From Flavobacterium microcysteis (GTDB taxonomy: Bacteria; Bacteroidota; Bacteroidia; Flavobacteriales; Flavobacteriaceae): DNA of 64,000 nt. Position 1 is the first letter of the stretch. Every line of letters begins with the position of its first letter. Location: positions 310,001 through 374,000 of the forward strand of contig NZ_VFJE01000056.1 in the NCBI RefSeq assembly GCF_006385255.1, in the 5' to 3' direction. The translations under genes were made by a program, and so were the position numbers. The notes beneath the pieces were generated by a model. The model had not been told where the DNA came from, searched no databases, and saw nothing but the letters and a program-made list of their open reading frames with translations. Positions 35,102-43,429 of this stretch are shown here, piece by piece.

Positions 35102-35760
35102 TGTCCTACATACTCAATATTGAAACAGCGACTAAAAACTGTTCGATAAGCATTGCCAAAGAAGGCGAAACGCTTTTTTGCAAAGAAATGTCTGAACAAG
35201 GCTATTCGCATGCAGAAAAACTACATGTTTTTATTGCAGAATCATTACAGGAATTAAATATTGATTTTTCTGATTTAAGTGCTGTAGCCGTCAGCCAGGG
35301 ACCGGGTTCTTATACCGGATTGAGAATAGGCGTTTCGGCAGCAAAAGGGCTGTGTTATGCCCTGAATATTTCGCTAATAGCAATTGATACTTTAGAGATA
35401 TTAGCCAGACAATTGTCTGTTTCTGATGGATTAATCATTCCAATGGTTGATGCAAGAAGAATGGAGGTCTATGATGCTGTTTTTGATAGCCAGCATGGCA
35501 AAATACGTGAAACAAAAGCCGAAATCATTACAGGAGATTCTTTCGCAGATTTAGAAGGAACCATTCACCTTTTAGGAGATGGGGCGATGAAATGTGCCGA
35601 AGTATTAAACAATAGCAGGTTTGTATATCACCCGGATGTCGTTTATCCTTCTGCTAAAGAAATGAGCAGCCTTTCTTTTGATAAGCATAAAAAAAGCGAC
35701 ATCGTTGATGTCGCTTACTTTGAACCTTTCTATCTGAAAGATTTTATATTACATAAGTGA
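35101..35760 (+). CDS. tsaB: tRNA threonylcarbamoyladenosine biosynthesis protein TsaB
   Basis: TsaB is the non-catalytic partner of TsaD in making t6A37 in tRNAs. The 219-residue protein has the ASKHA N-terminus YILNIETATKNCSISI and the hallmark GPGSYTGLRIG segment (about residues 66-76), followed by VDARRMEVYDAVF. Its 3' end overlaps the convergent gene at 35749-36435 by 12 bases, and its coding sequence contains a perfect 10-bp stem that works as that gene's terminator. Identity is certain. Confidence 0.97.
   Translation: MSYILNIETATKNCSISIAKEGETLFCKEMSEQGYSHAEKLHVFIAESLQELNIDFSDLSAVAVSQGPGSYTGLRIGVSAAKGLCYALNISLIAIDTLEILARQLSVSDGLIIPMVDARRMEVYDAVFDSQHGKIRETKAEIITGDSFADLEGTIHLLGDGAMKCAEVLNNSRFVYHPDVVYPSAKEMSSLSFDKHKKSDIVDVAYFEPFYLKDFILHK
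35687..35716 (-). terminator. Terminator for the leftward gene, embedded in tsaB
   Basis: AAGCGACATC (35694-35703) and GATGTCGCTT (35707-35716) form a perfect 10-bp stem with a 3-base loop. On the minus strand it is followed by a run of seven T. It lies within codons of tsaB encoding KKSDIVDVAYF. Confidence 0.8.
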
Positions 35761-36435
35761 ATTTATGAATTTCCCTAGTTGATTTAGGTCAGCTTCTTCA
35801 GAAAATGAAATCTTGTTTTCTTTGATGAATGAAGCAATTTCTTTTTCTTTTTCAGGTACCATAGAAACGATTGCTTTCTTCTTTAAAGGTAAAGTTTTTA
35901 TTTCTGCGTCACCTAATTTGAAGAAATACTCATCTTTTGATTTTGCATAAGTAGCTGGCTGATACGTATCATATCCAGAAGCAGGATGTACTTCAGGCTT
36001 AAGGTATACAGTTTCAGTTTTGTAAATCTTTACTTTTGAATTGTTGCTGATTAATTTCAAATATCCTTCTTTTTTTACTCCTTTTTCATTTGTATAGGCT
36101 ACATATTCATAAGAAGTAGGACTGTTTGTCAAGTTAATCATCGTGTTTAATTCAGCAGGTACAACCTTAACCTCATTATTGATGCTTACTTCCATGTCGT
36201 CAGTATAAGCATTGTGTCTCACCAAGATGATTTCATTAGAACCTGCGATTCTTGCAGGTAAGAAATTCTCGTTGAAGTACTTGGAACCAGCAGTTTTGTC
36301 AACCGCATTTTTATCGGCGAATCTTCGTTCGTTATTGGCAATGTCATTAACGGTTTGTTGTGCATTAATTTGTGCTTCAGCAAAATTTGAACATAATGCT
36401 GTAAGTGAGATGCTTAAAAAAAGTATTTTTTTCAT
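35749..36435 (-). CDS. Secreted protein of unknown function
   Basis: I do not recognise a family for this 228-residue protein. It starts with a signal peptide (cleavage near FAEAQ) and has no lipobox, membrane helix or T9SS sorting tail, so it is likely periplasmic or released. The middle contains short beta-like stretches (EIILVRHNAYTDDMEVSINNEVKVVP) and a Pro/Tyr-rich loop (SGYDTYQPATYAK); the end is a helical FIKENKISFSEEADL. The 3' end overlaps tsaB by 12 bases. No promoter box is clear upstream. Confidence 0.72.
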   Translation of the reverse strand: MKKILFLSISLTALCSNFAEAQINAQQTVNDIANNERRFADKNAVDKTAGSKYFNENFLPARIAGSNEIILVRHNAYTDDMEVSINNEVKVVPAELNTMINLTNSPTSYEYVAYTNEKGVKKEGYLKLISNNSKVKIYKTETVYLKPEVHPASGYDTYQPATYAKSKDEYFFKLGDAEIKTLPLKKKAIVSMVPEKEKEIASFIKENKISFSEEADLNQLGKFINSLM

Positions 36436-36479
36436 GATTTTAAATTGTTTATTCTAGTTTTTAGTTTTTATTATGATTT

Positions 36480-37289
36480 TTATGTAGTTGCTTTAATAAA
36501 TGGATTTTTTTCAATCTTTTCTAATTCGGTCAATATTTGTTCCAGAACATCAGAAGTCATACTTCCATAATTTTCATTCTTTGCCCATGGTCTAGCTACC
36601 AAATTTATGCCAGTATCTGTTAAATCACTCACAATTATAGCCGGAGCAGGATTCTTTAACACTTGTGGGTGGTTTTTCATAATCCCGGTTATGGTGTCTT
36701 TCACTTGCTTTATATCCGTCTCATAGTTTATTTTGATGACCAGGTCAGCTCTTCTGTTGCTATTCTGAGAATAATTCTTGATTTTGTTGTTTGAAAGTAT
36801 GCCGTTTGGAATGTAGACTATCTGATTGGAAGCCGTTAGCAGCTTAGTTGTAAAAATCTGAATTTCTAAAACTTTTGCTGTTTCCGCTTGTGCCTCAATT
36901 GTATCACCAACCTTAAAAGGTTTGAATAAAATGATAAGGACACCACCTGCAAAATTAGAAAGCGATCCTTGCAATGACAATCCAATGGCCAAACCGGCCG
37001 CTCCAAGTATAGCTACAAATGACGATGTTTCAACTCCAAGTTGTGAGATGAATGCAACAAATAGCAATACTCTCAATACCCAAATTAAAATATTTGCTAA
37101 GAACGTAGTAAGTGTCGGTTCAAGATTTCGGCTTATCATTATTTTTGTGGCAAGGCGGTTTAAAAGCCTTATTCCCCACAAACCTGCAAAAAGTAATAAG
37201 AAAGCGGATACTAGTTTAGGGGAATAATCCACCAAAATTGTAATAATGCGATCTGTAAAAGTTTCTATTTTTTGGGCATCAATCAACAT
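36480..37289 (-). CDS. MscS-type small-conductance mechanosensitive channel
   Basis: The 269-residue protein has three N-terminal membrane helices and the MscS pore helix GAAGLAIGLSLQGSLSNFAGGV (about residues 94-115) followed by PFKVGDTIE, the start of the beta domain. The cytoplasmic alpha/beta cage domain follows (KINYETDIKQVKDTI and the C-terminal YGSMTSDVLEQI). It is close to E. coli MscS in length (286). It would release solutes under hypo-osmotic shock. It has its own promoter box, 27 bases upstream. Confidence 0.95.
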   Translation of the reverse strand: MLIDAQKIETFTDRIITILVDYSPKLVSAFLLLFAGLWGIRLLNRLATKIMISRNLEPTLTTFLANILIWVLRVLLFVAFISQLGVETSSFVAILGAAGLAIGLSLQGSLSNFAGGVLIILFKPFKVGDTIEAQAETAKVLEIQIFTTKLLTASNQIVYIPNGILSNNKIKNYSQNSNRRADLVIKINYETDIKQVKDTITGIMKNHPQVLKNPAPAIIVSDLTDTGINLVARPWAKNENYGSMTSDVLEQILTELEKIEKNPFIKATT

Positions 37290-37316
37290 CCTCAGACACG
37301 AAATTTTTTAAAGAGT

Positions 37317-37324
37317 CAAAGCTA
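37317..37324 (-). promoter_or_regulatory. -7 box of the mscS-like gene (TAGCTTTG)
   Basis: TAnnTTTG match on the minus strand, ending 27 bases before the ATG. Confidence 0.6.
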
Positions 37325-37385
37325 ATAATTTAAAAAATAAATTTTTGTTAAATTATGAACAATTAATACTTTTTGTTTTGCAATT

Positions 37386-39416
37386 TTATGAGTTGCGAAG
37401 GTTTTTTATACTATTTAGTATAGAAACCATGTCTTCTAACGGTAATCCACAGGTTTTATTTTGGCATAAATAGAATAAATTTTTGCCTTTTTCAAATCGA
37501 GCCTTTAAGAAGGGAAGTTCTGAAGGTCTGTGAGTTCCGGCTAAAATAATGTTTGGTAAGTACTCTTTTTGGAGTAATAGTATGTTTTCCAAAGCATTTT
37601 CTCCGCAGACAGCAAGTTCCCGATTGGCGTCTGAAAAATTTAAAAAAGCCTGCAGCCAATTTGAAAAAGCAGAAGGATAGTCAATATCAGGCAATATATG
37701 GGCAAGCATTTTTTGTGCTACAGTTTCATAATAGGAGTTTTCAAAGTAAATGGCCAACTTGTATAGGTTGTTTGCCATCGTAGAGTTTGAGGCAACAATC
37801 ACATTGTCTTCTAATTCGTAGTGCTTTGTAATCAGTGCAGTATCTAAATCAGAGGTAAAGGCGAAAAAACCATTAGAGGAATCATAAAAATGATCAAAGC
37901 AATAGTCTGTAAGCTGTTTGGAATCCCGAAGCCACTTTTCGTCAAGAGTAACTTCATATAAGGCAATAAAAGCATCGATTACGAAACAGTAATCTTCAAG
38001 ATAACCGTTGATGGTGTTTTTGCCGTTTTTGTGATTATGAAGAAGATTTCCTTCGGGTGTCCAAAGGTTCTCAATAATAAAGGTGGCATTCTTTAAAGCA
38101 ATGTTTAGGTATTCTACCGTTCCTAATGCTTTATAAGCATCCACATATCCCTTAAGCATTAATGCATTCCATGAAGTAAGGCATTTGTCGTCCAACCGTG
38201 GTTTTTTTCTTTTTTCTCTTGAAATATATAGTAGCTTTTCCCAGTTTTCTTTTTTACTGTGCAATTCGGTACTATCTAAATTAAATTGACGGGCAATTGT
38301 TTCCAAGGATTCCGTTTGGATCAGGACATAGTTGCCGTTTTCCCAATGGCCAAAATCATTGATGTTGAAAACAGTACCAAACAGTTCAAAATCTTCTCCT
38401 ACTATAGTTTTCAATTCTTCCTTTGTCCAGACGTAAAAAGCGCCTTCTTCTAAATGTCCTTCGGTGGTCAGACTATCTGCATCCAATGCTGAAAAGAAAC
38501 CTCCGTTTGGAGCAGTAAGTTCTTTTGAGATAAAGGATAATGTCTTTTCAATAATCTCTTTATATAAAGGGTTTCGGGTGAGTTTATAAGCTTCAGCATA
38601 TAAAGAAACCAATTGTCCGTTATCATAGAGCATTTTTTCAAAGTGAGGTACATGCCATTTCATGTCGACAGAATAGCGGGAAAAACCGCCATCAACAGTA
38701 TCAAACAAACCGCCATAAGCCATTTTGGTAAGCGTCAGGTTTACAAATTCGAATAAATTGCTGTCTTTTTGCTGATAGGCATACCGCAATAGGAAAGAAT
38801 AATTGCTGGGCATCATGAATTTTGGAGCTCTGGCATATCCTCCAAATTCCCAATCAAAGCTTTTTTTCCATTTTTCAACCAATGCTTCAAGGTTGTCTTG
38901 GTTAAAATTATTGACGGTTTCAGGTTGTTGTATAAAACTGATAGCATTAATACCCTGATGTAACTTTTCAGCATAATCCAGCATTTTTTCTGGATTTGCT
39001 ACATAAAGCTGTTGGAGTTGCTCGAGCGTATCCATCCATTCCTCTTTTCTAAAATAGGTTCCTCCCCAAACAGGCCTGCCATCCGGAAGGCACACTACAT
39101 TCATAGGCCAACCGCCACGACCAGTCATAATTTGTACGGCTTTCATATACACCGCATCAATATCCGGTCTTTCTTCTCTGTCTACCTTAATATTTATAAA
39201 ACTTTTGTTCATTACGGCTGCCGCTTCTGAGTCTTCAAAAGTTTCGTGCTCCATGACATGGCACCAATGACAAGCCGAATAGCCAACGCTCACAATGATC
39301 ATTTGGTTGGTTTCTTTAGCCAGGTCCAATGATTCTTGGTTCCAGGCTTTCCAATGCACCGGATTGTTGGCATGTTGCAGAAGATATGGGCTTGTTTCTT
39401 TATGCAGCTCGTTCAT
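37386..39416 (-). CDS. YyaL-like protein with thioredoxin-like (DUF255) domain
   Basis: This 676-residue cytoplasmic protein has an N-terminal DUF255 domain with the CHWCHVM motif (about residues 50-56) after the opening SPYLLQHANNPVHW, and a long C-terminal (alpha/alpha)6-barrel-like domain related to N-acylglucosamine epimerases and glycosidases (for example GYLEDYCFVIDAFIALYEVT). The length is that of the family. The biochemical activity of YyaL/spermatogenesis-associated 20 proteins is unproven. It is a stand-alone gene with no clear promoter box; a terminator lies just upstream behind dodecin. Confidence 0.93.
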   Translation of the reverse strand: MNELHKETSPYLLQHANNPVHWKAWNQESLDLAKETNQMIIVSVGYSACHWCHVMEHETFEDSEAAAVMNKSFINIKVDREERPDIDAVYMKAVQIMTGRGGWPMNVVCLPDGRPVWGGTYFRKEEWMDTLEQLQQLYVANPEKMLDYAEKLHQGINAISFIQQPETVNNFNQDNLEALVEKWKKSFDWEFGGYARAPKFMMPSNYSFLLRYAYQQKDSNLFEFVNLTLTKMAYGGLFDTVDGGFSRYSVDMKWHVPHFEKMLYDNGQLVSLYAEAYKLTRNPLYKEIIEKTLSFISKELTAPNGGFFSALDADSLTTEGHLEEGAFYVWTKEELKTIVGEDFELFGTVFNINDFGHWENGNYVLIQTESLETIARQFNLDSTELHSKKENWEKLLYISREKRKKPRLDDKCLTSWNALMLKGYVDAYKALGTVEYLNIALKNATFIIENLWTPEGNLLHNHKNGKNTINGYLEDYCFVIDAFIALYEVTLDEKWLRDSKQLTDYCFDHFYDSSNGFFAFTSDLDTALITKHYELEDNVIVASNSTMANNLYKLAIYFENSYYETVAQKMLAHILPDIDYPSAFSNWLQAFLNFSDANRELAVCGENALENILLLQKEYLPNIILAGTHRPSELPFLKARFEKGKNLFYLCQNKTCGLPLEDMVSILNSIKNLRNS

Positions 39417-39442
39417 AGGGTAGTAGTTTTTAATTATAAAAA

Positions 39443-39466
39443 AAGCGTCTCGAATTCGAAACGCTT
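39443..39466 (-). terminator. Terminator after the dodecin gene
   Basis: A 24-bp palindrome centred on GAATTC with one mismatch, followed on the minus strand by a T-run. Confidence 0.8.
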
Positions 39467-39488
39467 AAATGTAAGATGATTTGAATGC

Positions 39489-39689
39489 TTATTCCAACTC
39501 GAAGGTAAGTTTTAAAGTTACCCTAAATTCCTTAACCGATCCGTTTTGTACCGTAGCGCTTTGGTCCTGGACATAAACCGATTTTATGTTTTTTAAAGTT
39601 TTTGATGCTTTGGAAACAGCTTTTTTAGTAGCATCCTCCCAGCTTGTCTCCGAGCTTGAAAGAATCTCAATTACTTTTAATACAGACAT
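39489..39689 (-). CDS. Dodecin family protein
   Basis: The 66-residue sequence matches dodecins, small proteins that form hollow dodecamers binding flavin or other cofactors. The family pattern is complete: VLKVIEILSSSETSWEDATKKAVSKASKT, then IKSVYVQDQSATVQNG and the final strand EFRVTLKLTFEL. The tryptophan in SETSWEDA is the one that stacks on flavin in dodecins. It has its own terminator and lies downstream of the NifU-like gene. Confidence 0.95.
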   Translation of the reverse strand: MSVLKVIEILSSSETSWEDATKKAVSKASKTLKNIKSVYVQDQSATVQNGSVKEFRVTLKLTFELE

Positions 39690-39745
39690 AATTTGCTAGT
39701 TTTAAATTGTTTATCTTATAAAGATAGCAAATAAATGTCGTTTTG

Positions 39746-40645
39746 TTAACCGTTTAAAGCTTCTACTTTTATGTCTTCGTCGTTTAGCATGTCTTTCAAC
39801 ATATTCTCGATACCGCTTTTAAGTGTGAATGTTGATGAAGGACATCCGCTGCAAGCACCTTGCAATACAACTTTTACTCGTTTTTCATTTTCATCATAAG
39901 AATCAAAAAGAATATTACCTCCATCAGCAGCTACTGCCGGCTTCACATATTCTTCAAGAATGTTGATGATTTGCTGTGAGGTTGTATCCAAATTGTCAAA
40001 ATTCTCAATTTTCTGCTTTTCAGTTTTCGGATTCAAAGCTGCAATGCTTTCATCAATAACGGTACCGCCATTTTCAATAAACTCTTTAATAAAAGATCGA
40101 AGTTCATAAGTGATATCCTGCCATTCTTTTACAGCATATTTCGTTACAGAAATATAGTTTTCGTCAATAAAAACTTCCTTCACATACGGAAACTTGAACA
40201 ACTCTAATGCTAGGGGAGAAGCAGCAGCTTCATCAATATTTTTGAATTCCATAGCCGTTTTGGTCATCATTCGGCTACCTACAAATTTTTGTACAGATGG
40301 ATTCGGTGTGCTTTCAGCATAAACCGTTAGAGGCTGTTTTGTTGCCTTCTTCTCTGTAATGGTCAGGATTTGTCCGCCTTTGTTGACAAAGCTTTCAATT
40401 TGCTCTGCAACCGCATCTTTTACATCGTCCCATTCTACAATATTATAGCGTTGGATAGCTATAAAATTTCCGGAGATAAAAACCGCTTTTACAAACGGTA
40501 AGTAAAATAATTGTTGGGCTAGAGGCGAATCTTTAGCGTCGTCTATGTTTTTGAATTCAAAATTTTCATTTTGTGTAATAAAATCAGGCAATTCAAACTT
40601 CAGAATTGTCGGATTTTGGGTCTCTTTTATAGTAACAGTTATCAT
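39746..40645 (-). CDS. NifU-like iron-sulfur carrier with two Nfu N-terminal domains
   Basis: The 299-residue protein has a C-terminal NifU domain with the CSGCPSSTFTLKSGIENML motif, whose two cysteines hold a [4Fe-4S] cluster for transfer to apo-proteins. In front are two related Nfu_N-type domains: residues about 5-70 (NPTILKF ... FKNIDDAKDSPLAQQLF) and about 110-180 (NPSVQKF ... FKNIDEAAASPLALELF). Most Nfu proteins have a single such domain. A -7 box is 17 bases upstream. Confidence 0.92.
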   Translation of the reverse strand: MITVTIKETQNPTILKFELPDFITQNENFEFKNIDDAKDSPLAQQLFYLPFVKAVFISGNFIAIQRYNIVEWDDVKDAVAEQIESFVNKGGQILTITEKKATKQPLTVYAESTPNPSVQKFVGSRMMTKTAMEFKNIDEAAASPLALELFKFPYVKEVFIDENYISVTKYAVKEWQDITYELRSFIKEFIENGGTVIDESIAALNPKTEKQKIENFDNLDTTSQQIINILEEYVKPAVAADGGNILFDSYDENEKRVKVVLQGACSGCPSSTFTLKSGIENMLKDMLNDEDIKVEALNG

Positions 40646-40662
40646 TGGAATCTTATTTTGAG

Positions 40663-40670
40663 CAAATTTA
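40663..40670 (-). promoter_or_regulatory. -7 box of the NifU-like gene (TAAATTTG)
   Basis: TAnnTTTG match on the minus strand, ending 17 bases before the ATG. Confidence 0.65.
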
Positions 40671-40866
40671 ACAAAGAAATTTTCGGTGAAATGTTATATT
40701 TGGTTTTTTATAGAATAAATTAACAGTTCTTTCGTTTTTGTTTAACACCCAGACATTATTGAGGCGAATTGATTTTTTAAGAGCATTTTAATTTTTTTCT
40801 TAAAGTTTCTATAAAAAGTGATTGTAATATTAACGAATTAGTATAGCAACCTAACACAAAAATTTA

Positions 40867-40874
40867 TATATTTG
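40867..40874 (+). promoter_or_regulatory. -7 box of the PorP/SprF-like gene (TATATTTG)
   Basis: TAnnTTTG match ending 117 bases before the ATG, which implies a long 5' leader. Confidence 0.6.
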
Positions 40875-40991
40875 ACCGCTACGAAAAATTACTCATTCTT
40901 ATCAACCTGCGTGTTTAATAAGGTAATCTAGGAATAGCAATTTTTTTTAATTAATAATTAAGAGCGTTTTTCATTAATAAAGATAGACCCC

Positions 40992-41984
40992 ATGAATTTT
41001 AAAAAGAGGTATTTAGCATTATTATTGTTATTGTCACAAATATCGTTTTCACAAGAAGGAATTGCCGTTTATTCAGATTACTTATCCGATAATTATTATT
41101 TGATTCACCCATCTATGGCGGGTGCTGCAAATTGTGCTAAAGTACGTTTAACAGCTCGTCAGCAATGGTTTGGTCAGGATGATGCCCCTGCTTTGCAGAC
41201 TTTGAGTTTTAACGGAAGAATAGGAGAACAGTCAGGTGTGGGTATCATACTTTTTAATGACAAAAATGGTTACCATTCACAAGTAGGAGGGAAAGTTACT
41301 TATGCCCACCATATCATGTTTTCAAGAGGCGATTATGATCTAAACCAGTTGTCGTTTGGTATGAGTGCCGGTTTGGTACAAAGTAAATTAGACGAATCAG
41401 AATTTGAAGGATTCGACCCTATTGTAGTAGGAGGAGTTTATCAAAAAGATTCTTATTTCAATGTTGACTTTGGAGCTTCCTATAATTATTTGGATTTTTA
41501 CGCTCACTTTACTGTGAAAAATGCGATTGCAAATATCAGAAGAGAAATCTACACAGATTACGAATCAGATAACTTAAGAAAATATTTGTTCAGTGCCGGA
41601 TATGTTTTTGGTGATCCGGACAGACTTCAATGGGAGCCTTCTTTCTTGTTCCAATATGTTGATGAAACTAAAGAAAAGTCAATCGACATAAACTTAAAAG
41701 TATACAAAGATTTAGATTTTGGAAAACTTTGGGGTGGTTTGTCTTATAGAAGAAGCTTTGACGGAGCACAATACCTTGATGGTAACAGTGTTTCTGATCA
41801 GAAATTACAATACATTACTCCAATCGTAGGCTTAAATTATAAAAACTTTATGGTTGCTTACACCTATTCTCAGCTGACAGGTAACGTAAAGTTTGATAAC
41901 GGTGGTTTCCACCAAATCACTTTAGGTCTGAATTTATTCTGCAAAAGAGAAAAATGGGATTGTAATTGTCCTGCTGTTAATTAA
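40992..41984 (+). CDS. PorP/SprF family outer membrane protein
   Basis: The 330-residue protein has a signal peptide (cleavage near SQISFSQ) and the PorP/SprF opening IAVYSDYLSDNYYLIHPSMAGAANCAKVRLTARQQW, then repeated amphipathic strands ending FHQITLGLNLFCKREKW. Family members are outer membrane partners of T9SS-secreted or gliding adhesins, usually encoded next to the cargo. Here no large adhesin gene is adjacent. A strong terminator follows. The long leader and stand-alone position suggest separate regulation. Confidence 0.9.
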   Translation: MNFKKRYLALLLLLSQISFSQEGIAVYSDYLSDNYYLIHPSMAGAANCAKVRLTARQQWFGQDDAPALQTLSFNGRIGEQSGVGIILFNDKNGYHSQVGGKVTYAHHIMFSRGDYDLNQLSFGMSAGLVQSKLDESEFEGFDPIVVGGVYQKDSYFNVDFGASYNYLDFYAHFTVKNAIANIRREIYTDYESDNLRKYLFSAGYVFGDPDRLQWEPSFLFQYVDETKEKSIDINLKVYKDLDFGKLWGGLSYRRSFDGAQYLDGNSVSDQKLQYITPIVGLNYKNFMVAYTYSQLTGNVKFDNGGFHQITLGLNLFCKREKWDCNCPAVN

Positions 41985-42009
41985 TTATTTTAAAGTTGAT
42001 ATTAATTCT

Positions 42010-42048
42010 GTCCCGATAATCGCAGCGCCTTTATCGGGACTCTTTTTT
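42010..42048 (+). terminator. Terminator after the PorP/SprF-like gene
   Basis: GTCCCGATAA (42010-42019) pairs with TTATCGGGAC (42031-42040), followed by a T-rich run. Confidence 0.9.
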
Positions 42049-42055
42049 ATATTCT

Positions 42056-42574
42056 ATGCTAATAAAAACTGTAAATGGCAAAAGCCCTTCGATTCCTGAA
42101 GATTGCTATGTTGCCGAAAATGCGACTATCATTGGAGATGTAACTTTTGGTGCTTCCTGCAGCGTTTGGTTTAACGCTGTGATTCGTGGTGATGTGCATT
42201 ATATTAAGATTGGAAATAAAGTAAACATCCAGGATGGAGCCGTTATACATTGTACCTATCAAAAACATCCGACCGAAATTGGAAATAATGTATCAATAGG
42301 GCACAATGCTATCGTACATGGCTGTAAGGTTCATGATAATGTATTGATAGGAATGGGAGCAATCGTAATGGATAATTGCGTTATTGAAAGCAATTCTATT
42401 GTTGCGGCCGGAGCGGTAGTCACGCAGAATACAGTTGTTGAGTCTGGAACTATATATGCAGGTGTTCCGGCCAAGAAAGTAAAAGATATTAATAAGTCCG
42501 ATTTCGCAGGCGAAATTGAACGCATCTCCAATAACTACGTTATGTATTCCGGCTGGCTAAAAGACGAGGAATAG
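42056..42574 (+). CDS. Gamma-type carbonic anhydrase family protein
   Basis: The 172-residue protein is a left-handed parallel beta-helix of hexapeptide repeats, as in gamma carbonic anhydrases (YrdA/PaaY group). The metal-ligand histidines are in GAVIHCTY, SIGHNAIVHGC; the end GVPAKKVKDI is the usual helix after the last coil. Many such proteins bind zinc or iron without proven carbonic anhydrase activity. The start lies just behind the terminator of the preceding gene. It ends 9 bases from the convergent murI. Confidence 0.92.
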   Translation: MLIKTVNGKSPSIPEDCYVAENATIIGDVTFGASCSVWFNAVIRGDVHYIKIGNKVNIQDGAVIHCTYQKHPTEIGNNVSIGHNAIVHGCKVHDNVLIGMGAIVMDNCVIESNSIVAAGAVVTQNTVVESGTIYAGVPAKKVKDINKSDFAGEIERISNNYVMYSGWLKDEE

Positions 42575-42583
42575 TTTTAAGAT

Positions 42584-43363
42584 TTAAAAATCTTTTTGGA
42601 CAACAGTATATTGGCTCCCCAAAATAGTTTGCAGGACTTTTGGGTCTGAATTGGTGTAGAACAGTGTGCTGTGTTCACCAGTAGCTGTATTAAGTCCGAT
42701 TTTTTCTTCAAGCACTTTGTGCGTCTGTCTGGCCACAGCTTCACCAGAATCGATGATTTTGATGTGTGGTGGCAGGATTTCCTTGATTTGAGGAATCAGG
42801 TAAGGATAATGGCTGCAACCCAGAACTAGGTAATCGATATTGGCTTCAATCATCGGGGTTAAATAGGTCTTTAGAAGCGAAGTCATTTCTTCGGAATACA
42901 TTTCACCATCTTCAATCAGTTTGACTAAATTATAGCCCACCTGTTCAATGATATTGGTTTCTTGGAATTGTTCGGTAGCTTTATTGAAAAGCTCGCTGTT
43001 AAGCGTTCCTTTGGTGGCTAAGATGCCAATAGTTTGTGTTCGGGAGTTATTGGCTGCCGGTTTGATGGCTGGTTCAATTCCAATAAAAGGAACATCATAT
43101 TTGGCTCTTAATTCTTTAATTGCATTTGTGGTGGCCGTATTGCAAGCTACCACAATAATCTTGGCGTTCTGATTTAAGAGGTACTCGGTATTTTTAATGC
43201 TTAATGCAATAATCTCATCTTTTGTTCTTTGGCCATAAGGCGCATTTCTGCTATCGGCCAGATAGATAGTGTTTTCGTTTGGCATCAATTGATGGATTTC
43301 TTTCCAGATAGATGTGCCGCCTATTCCGGAGTCAAAAAGTCCTATTGGGTTTGTATTTGTCAT
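42584..43363 (-). CDS. murI: Glutamate racemase
   Basis: MurI makes D-glutamate for peptidoglycan. The 259-residue protein has the N-terminal substrate loop LFDSGIGG, the first catalytic cysteine in VACNTATTNA and the second in LGCSHYPYL, with the histidine beside it. Length is normal. It is the last gene of a leftward envelope cluster (bamA, skp, murI) but has its own -7 box only five bases from the ATG, suggesting a leaderless transcript. Confidence 0.98.
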   Translation of the reverse strand: MTNTNPIGLFDSGIGGTSIWKEIHQLMPNENTIYLADSRNAPYGQRTKDEIIALSIKNTEYLLNQNAKIIVVACNTATTNAIKELRAKYDVPFIGIEPAIKPAANNSRTQTIGILATKGTLNSELFNKATEQFQETNIIEQVGYNLVKLIEDGEMYSEEMTSLLKTYLTPMIEANIDYLVLGCSHYPYLIPQIKEILPPHIKIIDSGEAVARQTHKVLEEKIGLNTATGEHSTLFYTNSDPKVLQTILGSQYTVVQKDF

Positions 43364-43368
43364 AGAAA

Positions 43369-43376
43369 CAAAAGTA
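43369..43376 (-). promoter_or_regulatory. -7 box of murI (TACTTTTG), joined to terminator
   Basis: TAnnTTTG match on the minus strand, 5 bases from the ATG and directly after the T-tract of the skp-like terminator. Confidence 0.6.
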
Positions 43377-43410
43377 AAAAAAAACTGCTCAATAAATTTG
43401 AGCAGTTTCT
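43377..43410 (-). terminator. Terminator after the shorter Skp-like gene
   Basis: AAACTGCTCA and its complement TGAGCAGTTT pair around an AT loop. On the minus strand a run of nine T follows and leads into the murI -7 box. Confidence 0.88.
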
Positions 43411-43429
43411 AAAATATTTGGTTTTTTGA

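Larger units (their letters stand above)
40646..40991. other. 346-base intergenic region between nifU-like and porP/sprF-like genes
   Basis: AT-rich divergent intergenic region. It holds the two -7 boxes at 40663-40670 (minus) and 40867-40874 (plus), and a leader of about 115 bases before the PorP/SprF-like gene. I see no open frame of note, no strong hairpin and no repeat. Confidence 0.7.
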
